The notes: a model not told the origin generated them from the letters alone. A DNA stretch of 64,000 nt from a bacterium endosymbiont of Escarpia laminata (GCA_003660235.1 QGON01000069.1:62001-126000), one strand, 5' to 3'; shown: positions 1 through 9,485, counted from the stretch's first letter. Numbers and translations are program-made.

Positions 1-2
1 CG

Positions 3-1010
3 GATGCCGCAAAGTACCAGTTGATTGGTCGCGAGAATGCACTTCTGGCAAATCCCTGGAAACTCAACCAGGATCAATTCGGGGTATGTGGGTTGGCGAC
101 ACCCGTATACCTGATCATGCGATCAGCCAAGGACAAGGCCCGCCAGCTCTTCGAAGCAACCTTCGCTGACATAATTCCCGATTTTGCCAATACGAAGTTC
201 CTCACCAGCAACTATGGTCCCCAGTCAGTCAAATTCAGATACCTGGCCCGTGGGTACCGGCTCCAGCAACGCTCTTGGGAGAAGAAACAGGACAAGAGAC
301 TGAAGCAGGAAATGAAGCGGTATGAACCGCAATTGAGGCAAGTGTATACGACTAAGCAGGAACTCCGTGAAGGTAGAGATGAACTGAGGAGAGACATCAA
401 GGAACAACTGGGCCAGTGGCACGGCGAGCTCCTCGTGGATTACTGTATGAGCCGGGCGCTGGGCTACATCATGAAGAACACGGCACCCAGCAGATATACC
501 GGTGAGAAGATCAACTTCAACAGCGAGTTCTCCACCACCCAAAACTACCGAGAAGTGACCCGGATGGGGCACTTGGCGTTGAGGACCAACAACGCAACCT
601 TCGTTCTGAGTGAACTCCTCGGTGCCAAAGACGTCCACATCGCCAAGCAGAAGGTCGAGGCCTCCGTGCCATTGGCGCCGCCTGTCAGCGGTGTGACGGA
701 AACACAATTCGAAACCGTGGCCCGGCTGCACAATTTGTTTCAAACTCACGCCTCAGGACGCGGATCTTTTGCCATGGCGGCTATATATGCTGGGCTCGTC
801 AATGAAGGTTCCATGCTGATTAAGAAGAGCCAGGGTGACGCGAAATTCCCCAGGCTCTCTTACAACCACTGGGTCAACATCGAGAAGTTCGATCTGACGA
901 CGAACAACGTTGAATTGCTGATCTGGACCTGGGCGAAGTTTTGGCGGGTGCGCGTGGACAAAAATGTCTTTCTCTCCTACATTCAGGATGTCATCTTCGG
1001 GCATTTTTGA
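3..1010 (+). CDS. Putative papain-like cysteine peptidase, 5' end outside the window
   Basis: The frame is open from the left edge, so the coding region probably begins upstream; the first usable start inside is a TTG at 21. I do not recognise a named family. Near the N-terminus, counting from the TTG, there is Gln17/Gln19 followed by Phe-Gly-Val-Cys23-Gly. Near the C-terminus there is Asn-His283-Trp-Val, then a strand ending in Trp-Thr-Trp. A Gln, then Cys followed by Gly, then a late His-Trp-Val and a Trp-rich strand is the order seen in papain-fold peptidases and some secreted effectors, so Cys23 and His283 are candidate catalytic residues. Residues 75-130 are very basic and acidic and likely helical. 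It overlaps the convergent hydrolase gene by 28 bp. The function is an inference from motif order only. Confidence 0.5.
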   Translation, partial: DAAKYQLIGRENALLANPWKLNQDQFGVCGLATPVYLIMRSAKDKARQLFEATFADIIPDFANTKFLTSNYGPQSVKFRYLARGYRLQQRSWEKKQDKRLKQEMKRYEPQLRQVYTTKQELREGRDELRRDIKEQLGQWHGELLVDYCMSRALGYIMKNTAPSRYTGEKINFNSEFSTTQNYREVTRMGHLALRTNNATFVLSELLGAKDVHIAKQKVEASVPLAPPVSGVTETQFETVARLHNLFQTHASGRGSFAMAAIYAGLVNEGSMLIKKSQGDAKFPRLSYNHWVNIEKFDLTTNNVELLIWTWAKFWRVRVDKNVFLSYIQDVIFGHF

Positions 1011-1939
1011 ATATTGGCTGTCTTTGGGGATCTCGCTGCAAACTCTTCAGAAAACCCATGGAGTGGTGGGCTGTCCAAGCATCTCCGGAAAAATGCCACC
1101 AGCGATCCTCCGTGCGTGGAGATGGCTTGCCTGGAGTCATGGCCAGTTTCTGGCAAGATGAGCAGTTCCACTTGATCGTCCGGGCTGTTGGCATATATCT
1201 GCTGTGCATCCGCCAGCGGAACGCGCCCGTCTTCCTCTCCGTGTACCAGCAATATCGGACAGGTTGCCCGCTGGATGGTGTTGCAGGGGGCGATATCATC
1301 GAAGCTGGCCTTGATAGTGCGCTCAATATAACGCAGTAGGAGCCAGCCGATGGGCCGATAGGGAATATGGTGTGATCGCATCTGTCTGCGCATCAGCGTT
1401 TCGGGGTGGGCAAAGGCGGAGAGACTCACCACACCAGCAAGATCCGGTCGGCGGGATGCCACCAGGAGCGATGCGGCTGCCCCTACGGAATGGCCGAGGA
1501 GAAACAACTGCTGCGGGTCAATGTGCGGTTGGCGGCCTAGCCAGTCGAGTCCGTGTTCGAGATCTTCGGCGAAGCGTGGCATGGAAGAGAAGTTGTCAGC
1601 ATCGCTGTTGCCGTGGTTGCGGGCGTCCAATAGCAGGACGGCGCAACCTTCGCGGTGGAGTAGGGAGGCGAATGGCAGCATGTGCCCCGCGTTTCCGCCC
1701 CAGCCATGTATCACGGCTACTGCGGGGCCGTTATCAAGACCTTCCGGAAGTGGAATGAACCAGGCAAACAGGCGCTTGCCATTTGCTGTCGGGATGTGCG
1801 TGGTCTGGTAGGGCAGGTCCAGATCCGCCGGTGTTCTATGCTCTGGGATCCTCGGTGCGCGATAGGCGCGGCGAATCAGAAACGGCGCCAGGGCGCCCCC
1901 CGCTAATAAGGTGAGCACGATCAGGGTCAGGGTAGTCAT
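983..1939 (-). CDS. Alpha/beta hydrolase with N-terminal membrane anchor
   Basis: A 318-residue serine hydrolase of the S33/dienelactone-hydrolase type. Residues 1-22 form a hydrophobic signal anchor. A HGWGG oxyanion-type motif is followed by the nucleophile elbow GHSVGAA. The acid lies in HGEEDGRVP and the catalytic His in ETGHDSR, all in the expected order, so the triad looks complete. The substrate cannot be told from sequence. The ATG start directly precedes the hydrophobic segment. It is a single gene, convergent with and slightly overlapping the partial peptidase; no operon partner is visible. Confidence 0.85.
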   Translation of the reverse strand: MTTLTLIVLTLLAGGALAPFLIRRAYRAPRIPEHRTPADLDLPYQTTHIPTANGKRLFAWFIPLPEGLDNGPAVAVIHGWGGNAGHMLPFASLLHREGCAVLLLDARNHGNSDADNFSSMPRFAEDLEHGLDWLGRQPHIDPQQLFLLGHSVGAAASLLVASRRPDLAGVVSLSAFAHPETLMRRQMRSHHIPYRPIGWLLLRYIERTIKASFDDIAPCNTIQRATCPILLVHGEEDGRVPLADAQQIYANSPDDQVELLILPETGHDSRQAISTHGGSLVAFFRRCLDSPPLHGFSEEFAARSPKTANIQKCPKMTS

Positions 1940-2599
1940 TTCAGGCTGTCGTTCTCAATTTCATATGAGATCACTGAGGCAGGGCTGGCTTGGCGTATAC
2001 CTCATTTCGAAGGGGTTGTGTTATGTCAGGTCACTCCCATGGGCACGGGAGATTTTAGCTGCATTTGTCCAAATGTCTAAAGTATTTCCTTTTCGCTGCC
2101 GATGACCTGACATCCATTTCAACAACAGGTACTCAGTGTCATGTTGAAAAGTTCAAGCAACTGCCCTGAGCGCAATTAACCGGACAATTCAAATCATACA
2201 CAAATGAAAATGGCAATCGGTGGTGATTACATCGTTTCCGTGCCGGTCAAATTCGAATGACCTGGCCGCCTTTGAATCAAGGTATCTGTATGATATCGAG
2301 CAGAAAATTGCATAAGCATACGCTGATGTACCCATTCTGTATTGACTGTAACCTTTCTTCACAGGCGCATTGGTAACTGGGTCGATGCATCTGTATTATA
2401 TAGCGGCTTGATGGGTAGGGCTGTGCCGGAAGCTGGCGAAAGAAACCGGCTGTTACAGAATGCTAATAATGGCTGGTCATCCATCCCCGTGATTACCTAA
2501 GGAACCGGGTTGCGTTCTTTTTATGCAGGGATATATTTTCTCGCACCGATGAACGGAATCTGGAAATTAGGATATTAGAGACCTCTAGATACTCATATC
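1940..2599. other. 660-bp intergenic region without a convincing gene
   Basis: No credible ORF is seen. An 11-bp inverted pair (ATGTCAGGTCA at 2023-2033 and its complement at 2103-2113) is separated by 69 bp. A TATTAT at about 2393, with TTGGTA 18 bp upstream, could be a sigma-70 promoter for the downstream polysaccharide gene, leaving a leader of about 190 nt. Both are weak. Confidence 0.3.
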
Positions 2600-4165
2600 A
2601 TGAAAGATTTAATCATTATCATCAAGAATCAGATTCGCTCCGCATGGCGGTATCGCTGGTATGCGATGATCGCAGCTTGGCTGATTGCTATTGCTGGCTG
2701 GGCCGCAGTTTTTGCCATGCCCGACAGGTACGAGTCGAATGCCAGGGTTTTTGTGGATACAGATACGGTCCTGCGTCCCCTATTGAAAGGGCTGGCAGTG
2801 GAGACCAATCTTGCGCAACGGCTTCAGTTGATGACCCGTACGCTTTTGAGCAGGAAAAACCTTGAAAAGGTGATGCGCGAAACGGACATGGATCATGATG
2901 CTACCACCGTGGCAGAGAAAGAGCGCATGCTTGAAGATCTTAAAAGTGAGATATCGATTGAGACTCAAAGGCGGCAGAATTTCTACACCATAGCCTATAG
3001 TGCGAAGGACCCCTATGTCACGAAAAAAGTGGTGGAGACACTGCTGAATATTTTTGTGGAGTCGGCACTGGGCGATACGCGGGTTGAGTCGGAGACGGCA
3101 CAAAGATTTCTGGAACAACAGATCAGGGAGTATGAATCCCGGCTTATTGAGGCTGAGAATCGGCTGACCGATTTCAAAAGAAAGTATATCGACACCTTGC
3201 CAGGCCAGGATGGTGGTGTTTTTGCGAGACTGCAAGATGTGCGGGTTACGTTGCAGGATCTCAATCTGGAGCTGAAGGAGGCCAGGATTCGACGTGACGA
3301 GTTGAGGCGCCAATACGAAGCCGCCGAGAGGGATGAGAGAAAACGCCGGGAGGCAGAGGGGCGTTTGACAGTGGCTACGACTCCAGGTGAACAACGTATT
3401 TTGGCCATGGAGAAAAGGCTCGACGACCTTCTCCTGAGATACACTGAGGCCCATCCGGATGTTAAGGAGGTAAGGCAGACGATAGATGAGCTGAAGAAAC
3501 AAGAGAGGGAAAATCAGGAGAGTCAAGCTGCTGGCGATTCCGATGTTAATGTAACCTCGATCGCGGTAGAGGAGTTGAAACTGGCTTACCGCCAAGCAGA
3601 AGTTACCTTAACGGGGATTCGCGTCAGAACGAACGAATATGAAAAGAGAATTAAAGCGCTGAGGGAAAAGCTGGATACCTTGCCGCAGGTAGAGGCTGAA
3701 CTGAAGAGGCTCAATCGAGATTACAGCATCAACAAAGAGACCTATGAGCAGTTGGTGCAGCGCCTGGAATCTGCCCGCATGTCGGAACAGGCAGACGAGG
3801 CGGGTGACAATGTAAAGTTTCGGGTAATTGATCCACCAAAGGTTCCGTTGGTTCCTGCCGGCCCCAAGCGGGTGGTTCTCAGCGTGGTCATCCTGGTGTT
3901 GAGCCTCGCTGCGGGTGGGGGGCTGGCATTTCTTATCGCGCAGTTCAAACCAGTCTATTACGATACGACATTGCTCAGGAAAGGGACGCAAATACCTGTG
4001 CTTGGCCAGGTGTCCAGAGTCTGGACCAGTAGTGTGGCGATGAAGCGCAGGCTGGAAGTCAGTGCCTTCGTGACGGTTGGGGCGATGCTCGTGAGTGTGT
4101 TCGTCGCTATCATGATTGTTTACAGCATTGGTCTGCGTGGCGAGATTATTGCCCTCGTTAAATAG
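2600..4165 (+). CDS. Polysaccharide chain-length determinant, exosortase-locus (XrtA/EpsF) type
   Basis: A 521-residue Wzz/GNVR-type inner-membrane protein that controls polymer length in Wzx/Wzy-type polysaccharide export. The N-terminus (AWRYRW, membrane helix at about 22-40, then MPDRYESNARVFVDTDTVLRP and LLSRKNLEKV) matches the subfamily usually found beside exosortase genes. Residues 160-400 form a long coiled coil. The GNVR-like segment near 375-415 precedes a helix at about 428-448, and a last helix lies at about 485-508. There is no fused tyrosine kinase domain. No exosortase, PEP-CTERM protein or other assembly gene is in the window; only a glycosyltransferase follows, 150 bp downstream behind a hairpin. 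The ribosome site before the ATG is weak. Confidence 0.85.
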   Translation: MKDLIIIIKNQIRSAWRYRWYAMIAAWLIAIAGWAAVFAMPDRYESNARVFVDTDTVLRPLLKGLAVETNLAQRLQLMTRTLLSRKNLEKVMRETDMDHDATTVAEKERMLEDLKSEISIETQRRQNFYTIAYSAKDPYVTKKVVETLLNIFVESALGDTRVESETAQRFLEQQIREYESRLIEAENRLTDFKRKYIDTLPGQDGGVFARLQDVRVTLQDLNLELKEARIRRDELRRQYEAAERDERKRREAEGRLTVATTPGEQRILAMEKRLDDLLLRYTEAHPDVKEVRQTIDELKKQERENQESQAAGDSDVNVTSIAVEELKLAYRQAEVTLTGIRVRTNEYEKRIKALREKLDTLPQVEAELKRLNRDYSINKETYEQLVQRLESARMSEQADEAGDNVKFRVIDPPKVPLVPAGPKRVVLSVVILVLSLAAGGGLAFLIAQFKPVYYDTTLLRKGTQIPVLGQVSRVWTSSVAMKRRLEVSAFVTVGAMLVSVFVAIMIVYSIGLRGEIIALVK

Positions 4166-4181
4166 ATTGGCGGCGATTAAG

Positions 4182-4209
4182 GAAGGTTTTCCCTAGGGAA
4201 TTTCCTTCA
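4182..4209 (+). terminator. Imperfect palindrome after the chain-length gene
   Basis: The centre TTCCCTAGGGAA is flanked by GGAAGG and CCTTC arms that pair with one or two slips. It lies 17 bp after the stop codon. There is no clear T-run, so a terminator role is only possible. Confidence 0.3.
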
Positions 4210-4256
4210 AATATTTCGCCTCTCAGTCTGAATCCTATGGTTCGTGTGAGTACCTT

Positions 4257-4311
4257 GTGCTCCTTCAACGTGATAATTACGGATTCAGCAATTATCACAT
4301 TGAAGGAACAC
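4257..4311 (+). promoter_or_regulatory. 22-bp inverted repeat covering the ribosome-binding site of the glycosyltransferase gene
   Basis: The arms 4257-4278 and 4290-4311 are complementary over 22 bp with two C-A mismatches and an 11-nt loop. The right arm contains the GAAGGA Shine-Dalgarno sequence (4302-4307) for the ATG at 4316. In RNA this hairpin would bury the ribosome site; in DNA it could be an operator. There is no T-run after it, which argues against a simple terminator. Confidence 0.6.
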
Positions 4312-4315
4312 TAGA

Positions 4316-5434
4316 ATGACAATAAAAATTTCTCTCGTGGCGCACAATGCCTATGGCGCTATATCAGGCGGGAGCGCCGGCCATGTGGGTGGTGTCGAGC
4401 GTCAGACCAGCATGATGGCTTTCTGGCTGCAGAAGAAGGGTTTCGACGTCTCGATCATTACTTGGGATGAGGGTCAGGAACAGGACTTTGTCATTGATGG
4501 TGTAAGGCTCATCAAGCTGTGCCGGAAGGACGAGGGTCTTCCCGTGCTGCGTTTTTTTCATCCGCGTTGGAGCAGTCTCAATGCTGCACTCAAACGTGCG
4601 GATGCCGATGTCTACTATCAAAATGGCGCCGAGTATGTAACCGGCCAGGTTGCCTTGTGGTGTAAGCGGAACCATAAGAAATTCGTCTTCTCTTCTGCCA
4701 GCGACGCTGATTGTCAGCGAAATCTGCCCTGTCTGGATTCCTTCAGAGAGAAGGTCCTCTACAAGAAAGGGTTGGAGTTGGCGGATCATTTGATTGTGCA
4801 GACTGAAAAACAGGGTGTGGCCTTGATGGATGCTTTTGGCATGCCCTCAACCGTGTTGCCTATGCCCTGTCCCGACTTGTTGTCGGAGGAACAACCGGCG
4901 CCCAAGGATTTTCATGAACGTAAAGGGGTGATCTGGGTTGGCCGGATAAGTGAGGAGAAACGCCTGGAGTTCCTGCTTGAAGTGGCGGGCAAAACTCCAG
5001 AAATCACCTATGATATTCTGGGCAAACCCAACAAAGACTCCGAGTATGCGCGTAGCGTGCTTGATGCGGCGGAGCAGGCGGAGAACGTCAATATTCGCGG
5101 CATGGTCGAGCGGGACAGAATTCGGGATTTCTACGCGAATGCCAGAATTCTATGTTGTACCTCCTCCTTTGAAGGTTTTCCCAATACCTTTATCGAGGCC
5201 TGGAGCGAGGGGCTGCCTATCGTCACAACCTTCGATCCTGATGACCTCGTGCAACGTAAGCAGTTGGGTTTTGCCGGTTCGGAGATATCAGATCTTGCCG
5301 GGAAAGTAGCTCATCTGCACAGTAGTGAGGATGAGTGGACGCGGATGTCCCGGAACGCCCGGCAGTATTTCGTGGAAAATCATGAACTGGACGCTGCGAT
5401 GGAGAGATTTTCTTCTCTCTTCAGGGGCGTTTGA
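4316..5434 (+). CDS. Glycosyltransferase family 4
   Basis: A 372-residue GT-B glycosyltransferase. The C-terminal donor-binding half carries GVIWVGRISEEKR at about 200-213 and the EX7E-type motif in SFEGFPNTFIEAWSEGLPIV near 300-320, both typical of GT4 enzymes using nucleotide sugars. The N-terminal half has the GGxxxHVGGVERQ loop expected of the acceptor domain. No membrane segment is seen, so it should act at the cytosolic face of the membrane. With the upstream chain-length protein it suggests a role in exopolysaccharide assembly (inference). The ATG at 4316 has GAAGGA 8 nt upstream inside a hairpin. Confidence 0.85.
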   Translation: MTIKISLVAHNAYGAISGGSAGHVGGVERQTSMMAFWLQKKGFDVSIITWDEGQEQDFVIDGVRLIKLCRKDEGLPVLRFFHPRWSSLNAALKRADADVYYQNGAEYVTGQVALWCKRNHKKFVFSSASDADCQRNLPCLDSFREKVLYKKGLELADHLIVQTEKQGVALMDAFGMPSTVLPMPCPDLLSEEQPAPKDFHERKGVIWVGRISEEKRLEFLLEVAGKTPEITYDILGKPNKDSEYARSVLDAAEQAENVNIRGMVERDRIRDFYANARILCCTSSFEGFPNTFIEAWSEGLPIVTTFDPDDLVQRKQLGFAGSEISDLAGKVAHLHSSEDEWTRMSRNARQYFVENHELDAAMERFSSLFRGV

Positions 5435-5488
5435 TTTTCTGCAGAGCGAAGTGCCGGCCCGCCGGGGCAGATCAATCCGGTTTTATGC

Positions 5489-6268
5489 CTACATCAAAGC
5501 CGCATACATGCCGGTGATCTTATTCATTGAGACGAGAATCTTATCCAGCGAACGGATGACCAGAGAGGGTACGAATTTGCCGTCCTCCAGATTGTTGCCA
5601 AGACTGAATAAATCCCATTGCCCCTTTACCCCCGTCAGTGCCTGATCGATCTTGGGTGTATTCTCGGGAGCTGTCCTTAACTGCAGCAGTGCACTGTCGA
5701 AATCGGCCACCGCCTTTTTGTAATCGGATTCGTAGATTGGATGTTGGAATTTCCAGCTGCGCAGCATATATAGATTGGCCATGCGTTGGGATAGCATGCG
5801 CTGGCGTCCGGCCATATTGACCAATTTGCCGGTGGACGTACCTGAGGCGGTCTCGAGCAATACAACAACCCGGTGTGATGCATTCAGCAGCTCCTCCCCG
5901 GCCTGACGTACTGCTTCGGCAGAGGCGCGATTGGGCTTGCCTACCGCGAGCTGGTAAAAAGGGGTCCACAGTGTGGAGACCTGCGCTAATGCTTGGGTGA
6001 CACTGCTGTTCACCTTGAATTTTTTCAACTCGGCAAGTTGCGCAGCAAAGAGATCAAGTGAAGCTTTGCGCTGTTTTTTGGCGATGCGGTAGCGGATATC
6101 CTGACCCATCTGGCAATAGGTCTTGATAATCCGTTGGGTCAGCATGCGCTGCCGGCCAGCTTTATTGATCGCCTCCCCCATGCTCAATTCGACGGCGGGT
6201 GCCTGTACCGGAATGAAGAGCAGCGCCAAGAGAACGAGCAGAATGGTCTTTGCCGATACACGACGCAT
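5489..6268 (-). CDS. Secreted PilJ-type sensor-domain protein
   Basis: A 259-residue protein with a Sec signal peptide (cleavage near ALFIPVQAPA). It contains two copies of the motif NKAGRQRMLTQR / NMAGRQRMLSQR at about 35-46 and 157-168. These are the hallmark of the PilJ-type domain found in the periplasmic part of type IV pilus chemotaxis transducers and nitrate/nitrite sensors. There is no transmembrane helix, HAMP or signalling domain after it, so it is a free periplasmic sensor-like protein. It may bind a small ligand for a partner that is not in this window. It is convergent with the glycosyltransferase and divergent from glyA. Confidence 0.75.
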   Translation of the reverse strand: MRRVSAKTILLVLLALLFIPVQAPAVELSMGEAINKAGRQRMLTQRIIKTYCQMGQDIRYRIAKKQRKASLDLFAAQLAELKKFKVNSSVTQALAQVSTLWTPFYQLAVGKPNRASAEAVRQAGEELLNASHRVVVLLETASGTSTGKLVNMAGRQRMLSQRMANLYMLRSWKFQHPIYESDYKKAVADFDSALLQLRTAPENTPKIDQALTGVKGQWDLFSLGNNLEDGKFVPSLVIRSLDKILVSMNKITGMYAALM

Positions 6269-6492
6269 GGAGAATACCCCTTAAGTTTTACTTCAAAAGT
6301 GCCAAGCTGATGAATGTAATTATTATCCTCGCTAAAATAACGGCTTGGGCAACAGCCGTAAAGGGAAAAACTGCGATTTTCCGTGGAGAGTGAAAATCTT
6401 TTTCTGTCTTTCGAGCCGGTGAACTGGTTTAGAGACCGGTTTGCTTTTTTTTGCTATATTAGTTCGTTTTTTATTGGCGGGGGAATGGCCTG

Positions 6493-7746
6493 ATGTTTAA
6501 CAAGAACATGCAAATCCAAGGGTATGACGATGAGTTGTGGTCGGCGATGCAGGCCGAAGAGACGCGCCAGGAAGAGCATATCGAGCTGATCGCCTCTGAA
6601 AACTATACCAGCCCCCGCGTAATGCAGGCTCAGGGTAGTGTGCTGACGAACAAATATGCCGAGGGTTATCCCTACAAACGCTACTATGGCGGCTGTGAGA
6701 ATGTCGATGTTGCCGAGCAGTTGGCCATTGACCGCGCCAAGGTGCTGTTTGATGCGGACTACGCGAATGTCCAGCCTCACTCCGGTTCTCAAGCCAATGC
6801 GGCGGTTTATATGGCGCTCTGCCAGCCAGGCGACACCATACTTGGCATGAGCCTGGCTCATGGTGGCCATCTGACTCACGGCGCCAAACCCAATTTCTCC
6901 GGCAAGCTTTACCATGCCGTACAGTATGGTCTCAATCCCGAGACCGGTGAGATCGACTATGAAGAGGTCGAACGTCTTGCCCGTGAGCACAAGCCAAAAA
7001 TGATCATCGCAGGCTTTTCCGCCTACTCCCGCGTTGTCGATTGGCAGCGTTTCCGTGATATTTCCGATGAGGTGGGCGCCTACCTGTTCGTTGATATGGC
7101 GCATGTGGCGGGCTTGATTGCAGCCGGTCACTATCCGAGTCCGGTAAATATTGCCGATGTGACCACTACGACCACGCACAAAACCCTGCGAGGTCCCCGT
7201 GGCGGCCTGATTTTGGCAAAGGCCAACGCAGAGATTGAAAAGAAGCTGAATTCTCTGGTCTTTCCCGGCATTCAAGGTGGTCCCCTGATGCATGTGATTG
7301 CCGCCAAGGCCGTGGCCTTCAAGGAGGCGATGGAGCCTGAATTCAAGACCTATCAGGGACTGGTGATCAAAAATGCCCAGGCGATGGCCCAGGTTTTCAT
7401 GGATCGCGGCTACGACGTGGTCTCCAAGGGTACCGATGACCATCTGTTTCTGGTCAGCTTCATCGAGGCGGGTCTGACCGGCAAGGATGTGGATGCCTGG
7501 CTGGGTGCTGCCAACATCACCGTCAACAAGAATGCAGTACCGAACGATCCTCAATCCCCTTTCGTAACTTCGGGTATTCGGGTCGGCACACCGGCCATCA
7601 CCACCCGGGGTTTCGATGAGGCGGATGCCGCTGAACTTGCGGGCTGGATGTGCGACGTAATCGATGGCCGTGGTGATCAGGCGGTGATTGATGGGATCAA
7701 GGAGAAGGCTCTGGCTATCTGCGCCAAATACCCGGTCTACGCTTGA
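6493..7746 (+). CDS. glyA: Serine hydroxymethyltransferase
   Basis: A 417-residue PLP enzyme that interconverts serine and tetrahydrofolate with glycine and 5,10-methylene-THF in the cytosol. The motifs [25 protein letters not shown] and the PLP lysine K230 in [15 protein letters not shown] are intact, and the length is normal. A GGGGGA ribosome site lies upstream of the ATG, and TATATT at about 6454 could be the -10 of its promoter. The gene ends at a heptamer-armed inverted repeat that separates it from nrdR; the glyA-nrdR-rib order is common in gammaproteobacteria. Confidence 0.97.
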   Translation: MFNKNMQIQGYDDELWSAMQAEETRQEEHIELIASENYTSPRVMQAQGSVLTNKYAEGYPYKRYYGGCENVDVAEQLAIDRAKVLFDADYANVQPHSGSQANAAVYMALCQPGDTILGMSLAHGGHLTHGAKPNFSGKLYHAVQYGLNPETGEIDYEEVERLAREHKPKMIIAGFSAYSRVVDWQRFRDISDEVGAYLFVDMAHVAGLIAAGHYPSPVNIADVTTTTTHKTLRGPRGGLILAKANAEIEKKLNSLVFPGIQGGPLMHVIAAKAVAFKEAMEPEFKTYQGLVIKNAQAMAQVFMDRGYDVVSKGTDDHLFLVSFIEAGLTGKDVDAWLGAANITVNKNAVPNDPQSPFVTSGIRVGTPAITTRGFDEADAAELAGWMCDVIDGRGDQAVIDGIKEKALAICAKYPVYA

Positions 7747-7751
7747 ATATT

Positions 7752-7847
7752 AGGGCCAAGGATATAGGGCCGAGGGCCAAGGTTAGATGAAGATGATACT
7801 GCACCAAATATTTCCTTGGCCCTCGGCCCTCGGCCCTCGGCCCTAAC
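7752..7847. repeat. Heptamer-armed inverted repeat between glyA and nrdR
   Basis: The left arm (7752-7782) and right arm (7814-7846) are built from 7-bp units of the form AGGGCCR / CCTCGGC. A 17-bp stretch, 7766-7782, is perfectly complementary to 7814-7830 across a 31-nt centre. The right arm runs on as three CTCGGCC-type tandem units to within 5 bp of the nrdR start. Similar elements lie at 40799-40870 and 53793-53923. Confidence 0.8.
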
Positions 7848-7851
7848 CCCC

Positions 7852-8364
7852 ATGCGTTGTCCTTTTTGCGGAGCACAGGATACCAAGGTCATCGACTCCC
7901 GCCTCGCGGGAGATGGCGATCAGATTCGACGTCGTCGCCAGTGTGCAGTCTGCCAGGAACGGTTCACCACTTATGAAGCCGCTGAGCTGAACCTGCCCAG
8001 GGTCGTCAAGCACGACGGCAGCCGCACGCCCTTCGATGGCCGTAAACTGCGTTCCGGCATGATGCGGGCGCTGGAGAAGCGCCCGGTCAGCACCGAACAG
8101 GTGGAGGCGGCAATCAACCATATCACCCGCAAGTTAACGGCCAGTGGAGAACGAGAAGTCGCGTCGCTGCAAATCGGGGAGATGGTCATGGATGAACTGA
8201 AGACGCTGGACCAGGTTGCCTATGTGCGCTTCGCATCCGTCTACCGCAAATTTGAGGATGTTAACGCTTTCCGGGAGGAGATTGACCGCCTGGAGAGTCA
8301 ACCCGGCCCCGAGGCGCGCAGACAGCAGATGGATCTTCTAAGTCGCGATAAAAAGGACAAATGA
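7852..8364 (+). CDS. nrdR: Transcriptional repressor of ribonucleotide reductase genes
   Basis: A 170-residue NrdR. The zinc ribbon has Cys3, Cys6, Cys31 and Cys34 (MRCPFC and CAVC), followed by an ATP-cone domain at about 49-139 that senses ATP/dATP. It binds NrdR boxes upstream of nrd operons. I place the start at the ATG giving MRCPFCG, the family N-terminus; an earlier in-frame start at 7816 would lie inside the repeat. It is slightly longer than usual at the C-terminus. The stop overlaps the ribD start by 4 bp (ATGA), so it leads the riboflavin operon. Confidence 0.95.
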   Translation: MRCPFCGAQDTKVIDSRLAGDGDQIRRRRQCAVCQERFTTYEAAELNLPRVVKHDGSRTPFDGRKLRSGMMRALEKRPVSTEQVEAAINHITRKLTASGEREVASLQIGEMVMDELKTLDQVAYVRFASVYRKFEDVNAFREEIDRLESQPGPEARRQQMDLLSRDKKDK

Positions 8365-9485
8365 GTAACGGCAGCGACCACGACTATATGGCCAGAGCAA
8401 TTCGTCTGGCGGAGCGGGGTCGTTATACCACCCACCCCAATCCCAGGGTTGGCTGTGTGTTGGTGAAGGGGGATGAGATTGTCGGTGAAGGCTACCATCG
8501 CCGTGCAGGAGAGCCCCATGCCGAACGTAATGCCATCGCCGTGGCGGGTGCGCGGGCCGAGGGATCGACGGCTTATGTCACACTGGAGCCCTGCTGCCAC
8601 CATGGGCGTACCCCACCCTGTACAGAAGGATTGATCGAAGCGGGTGTCACTCGTGTTGTAGCAGCCATGGAAGATCCCAATCCCCAAGTGGCTGGGAAGG
8701 GACTGGCGCAGTTACAGCAGGCCGGAATAACTGCTGAGGTGGGGTTGATGCAGCTTCAGGCCGAGGCGCTGAATCCGGGCTTTATCAAGCGCATGCGTTA
8801 CGGCAAACCCTACGTGCGCTGTAAGCTGGCCATGAGTCTGGATGGGCGTACGGCGATGGCCAGTGGTGAGAGCAAGTGGATCACCTCGTCTGCGGCGCGC
8901 CATGATGTGCATCTGTTGCGCGCCCGCAGTAGCGCGATTCTGACCGGCATCTCCACGGTACTTGCTGACGATGCATCGATGAATGTACGGCTGACTTCAC
9001 AAGAGCTGGGGCTGGACGAAGGGCTGCAGACGCCACATCCGGTGAGGGTCGTTTTGGACCCGCAGTTGGAGATGTCACCCGCTGCAAAGATGCTGGTCCT
9101 ACCGGGGAAAACGCTGGTGCTGGGCAGTGATGACCATCCCCGGCAGGCGGCCGCCCTGGAAGCTGCGGGAGCCGAGGTGGTGCTGGTGCCGCCCCGGGAC
9201 GATGTGCTGGACCTGGCTGCTGTAATGGCGCAGCTCACAGCGCGGGAACTGCATGAGGTGATGCTTGAGTCAGGTGCTGTGCTGGCCGGTGCAATGCTGG
9301 AGCAGCAGCTGATCGACGAACTGGTGATCTATGTGGCGCCTCATATCATGGGGGATGGAGCGAGAGGACTCTTCCATCTGCCGGGTCTGGAGAAGATGGA
9401 GGATCGCTTAGGACTCGATATCACCGACCTGCGTCAGGTGGGCGAAGAGATCCGCATCACTGCCCGGCCGTTATATCGCCAATAG
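8361..9485 (+). CDS. ribD: Bifunctional riboflavin deaminase/reductase
   Basis: A 374-residue two-domain enzyme for two successive steps of riboflavin synthesis: deamination of the pyrimidine intermediate, then NADPH reduction of its ribosyl side chain. The N-terminal deaminase has the zinc motif PHAERNAI and [11 protein letters not shown]. The C-terminal reductase begins near [11 protein letters not shown] and has the usual KWITSSAAR segment. Both halves look complete. The start overlaps nrdR by 4 bp, so translation is likely coupled. Confidence 0.96.
   Translation: MSNGSDHDYMARAIRLAERGRYTTHPNPRVGCVLVKGDEIVGEGYHRRAGEPHAERNAIAVAGARAEGSTAYVTLEPCCHHGRTPPCTEGLIEAGVTRVVAAMEDPNPQVAGKGLAQLQQAGITAEVGLMQLQAEALNPGFIKRMRYGKPYVRCKLAMSLDGRTAMASGESKWITSSAARHDVHLLRARSSAILTGISTVLADDASMNVRLTSQELGLDEGLQTPHPVRVVLDPQLEMSPAAKMLVLPGKTLVLGSDDHPRQAAALEAAGAEVVLVPPRDDVLDLAAVMAQLTARELHEVMLESGAVLAGAMLEQQLIDELVIYVAPHIMGDGARGLFHLPGLEKMEDRLGLDITDLRQVGEEIRITARPLYRQ

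Noticed and set aside
2023..2113. 11-bp inverted pair in the 660-bp gap
   Set aside because: The arms are 69 bp apart with no structure between them; chance is likely and no function can be supported.
6384..6450. Short CCGGT/ACCGG pair and T-run before glyA taken as a terminator or riboswitch
   Set aside because: The stem is only 5 bp with a long loop and nothing upstream on that strand to terminate; no riboswitch class fits.
6454..7554. 366-codon open frame antisense to glyA
   Set aside because: A mirror frame of a well-conserved gene; no independent evidence.
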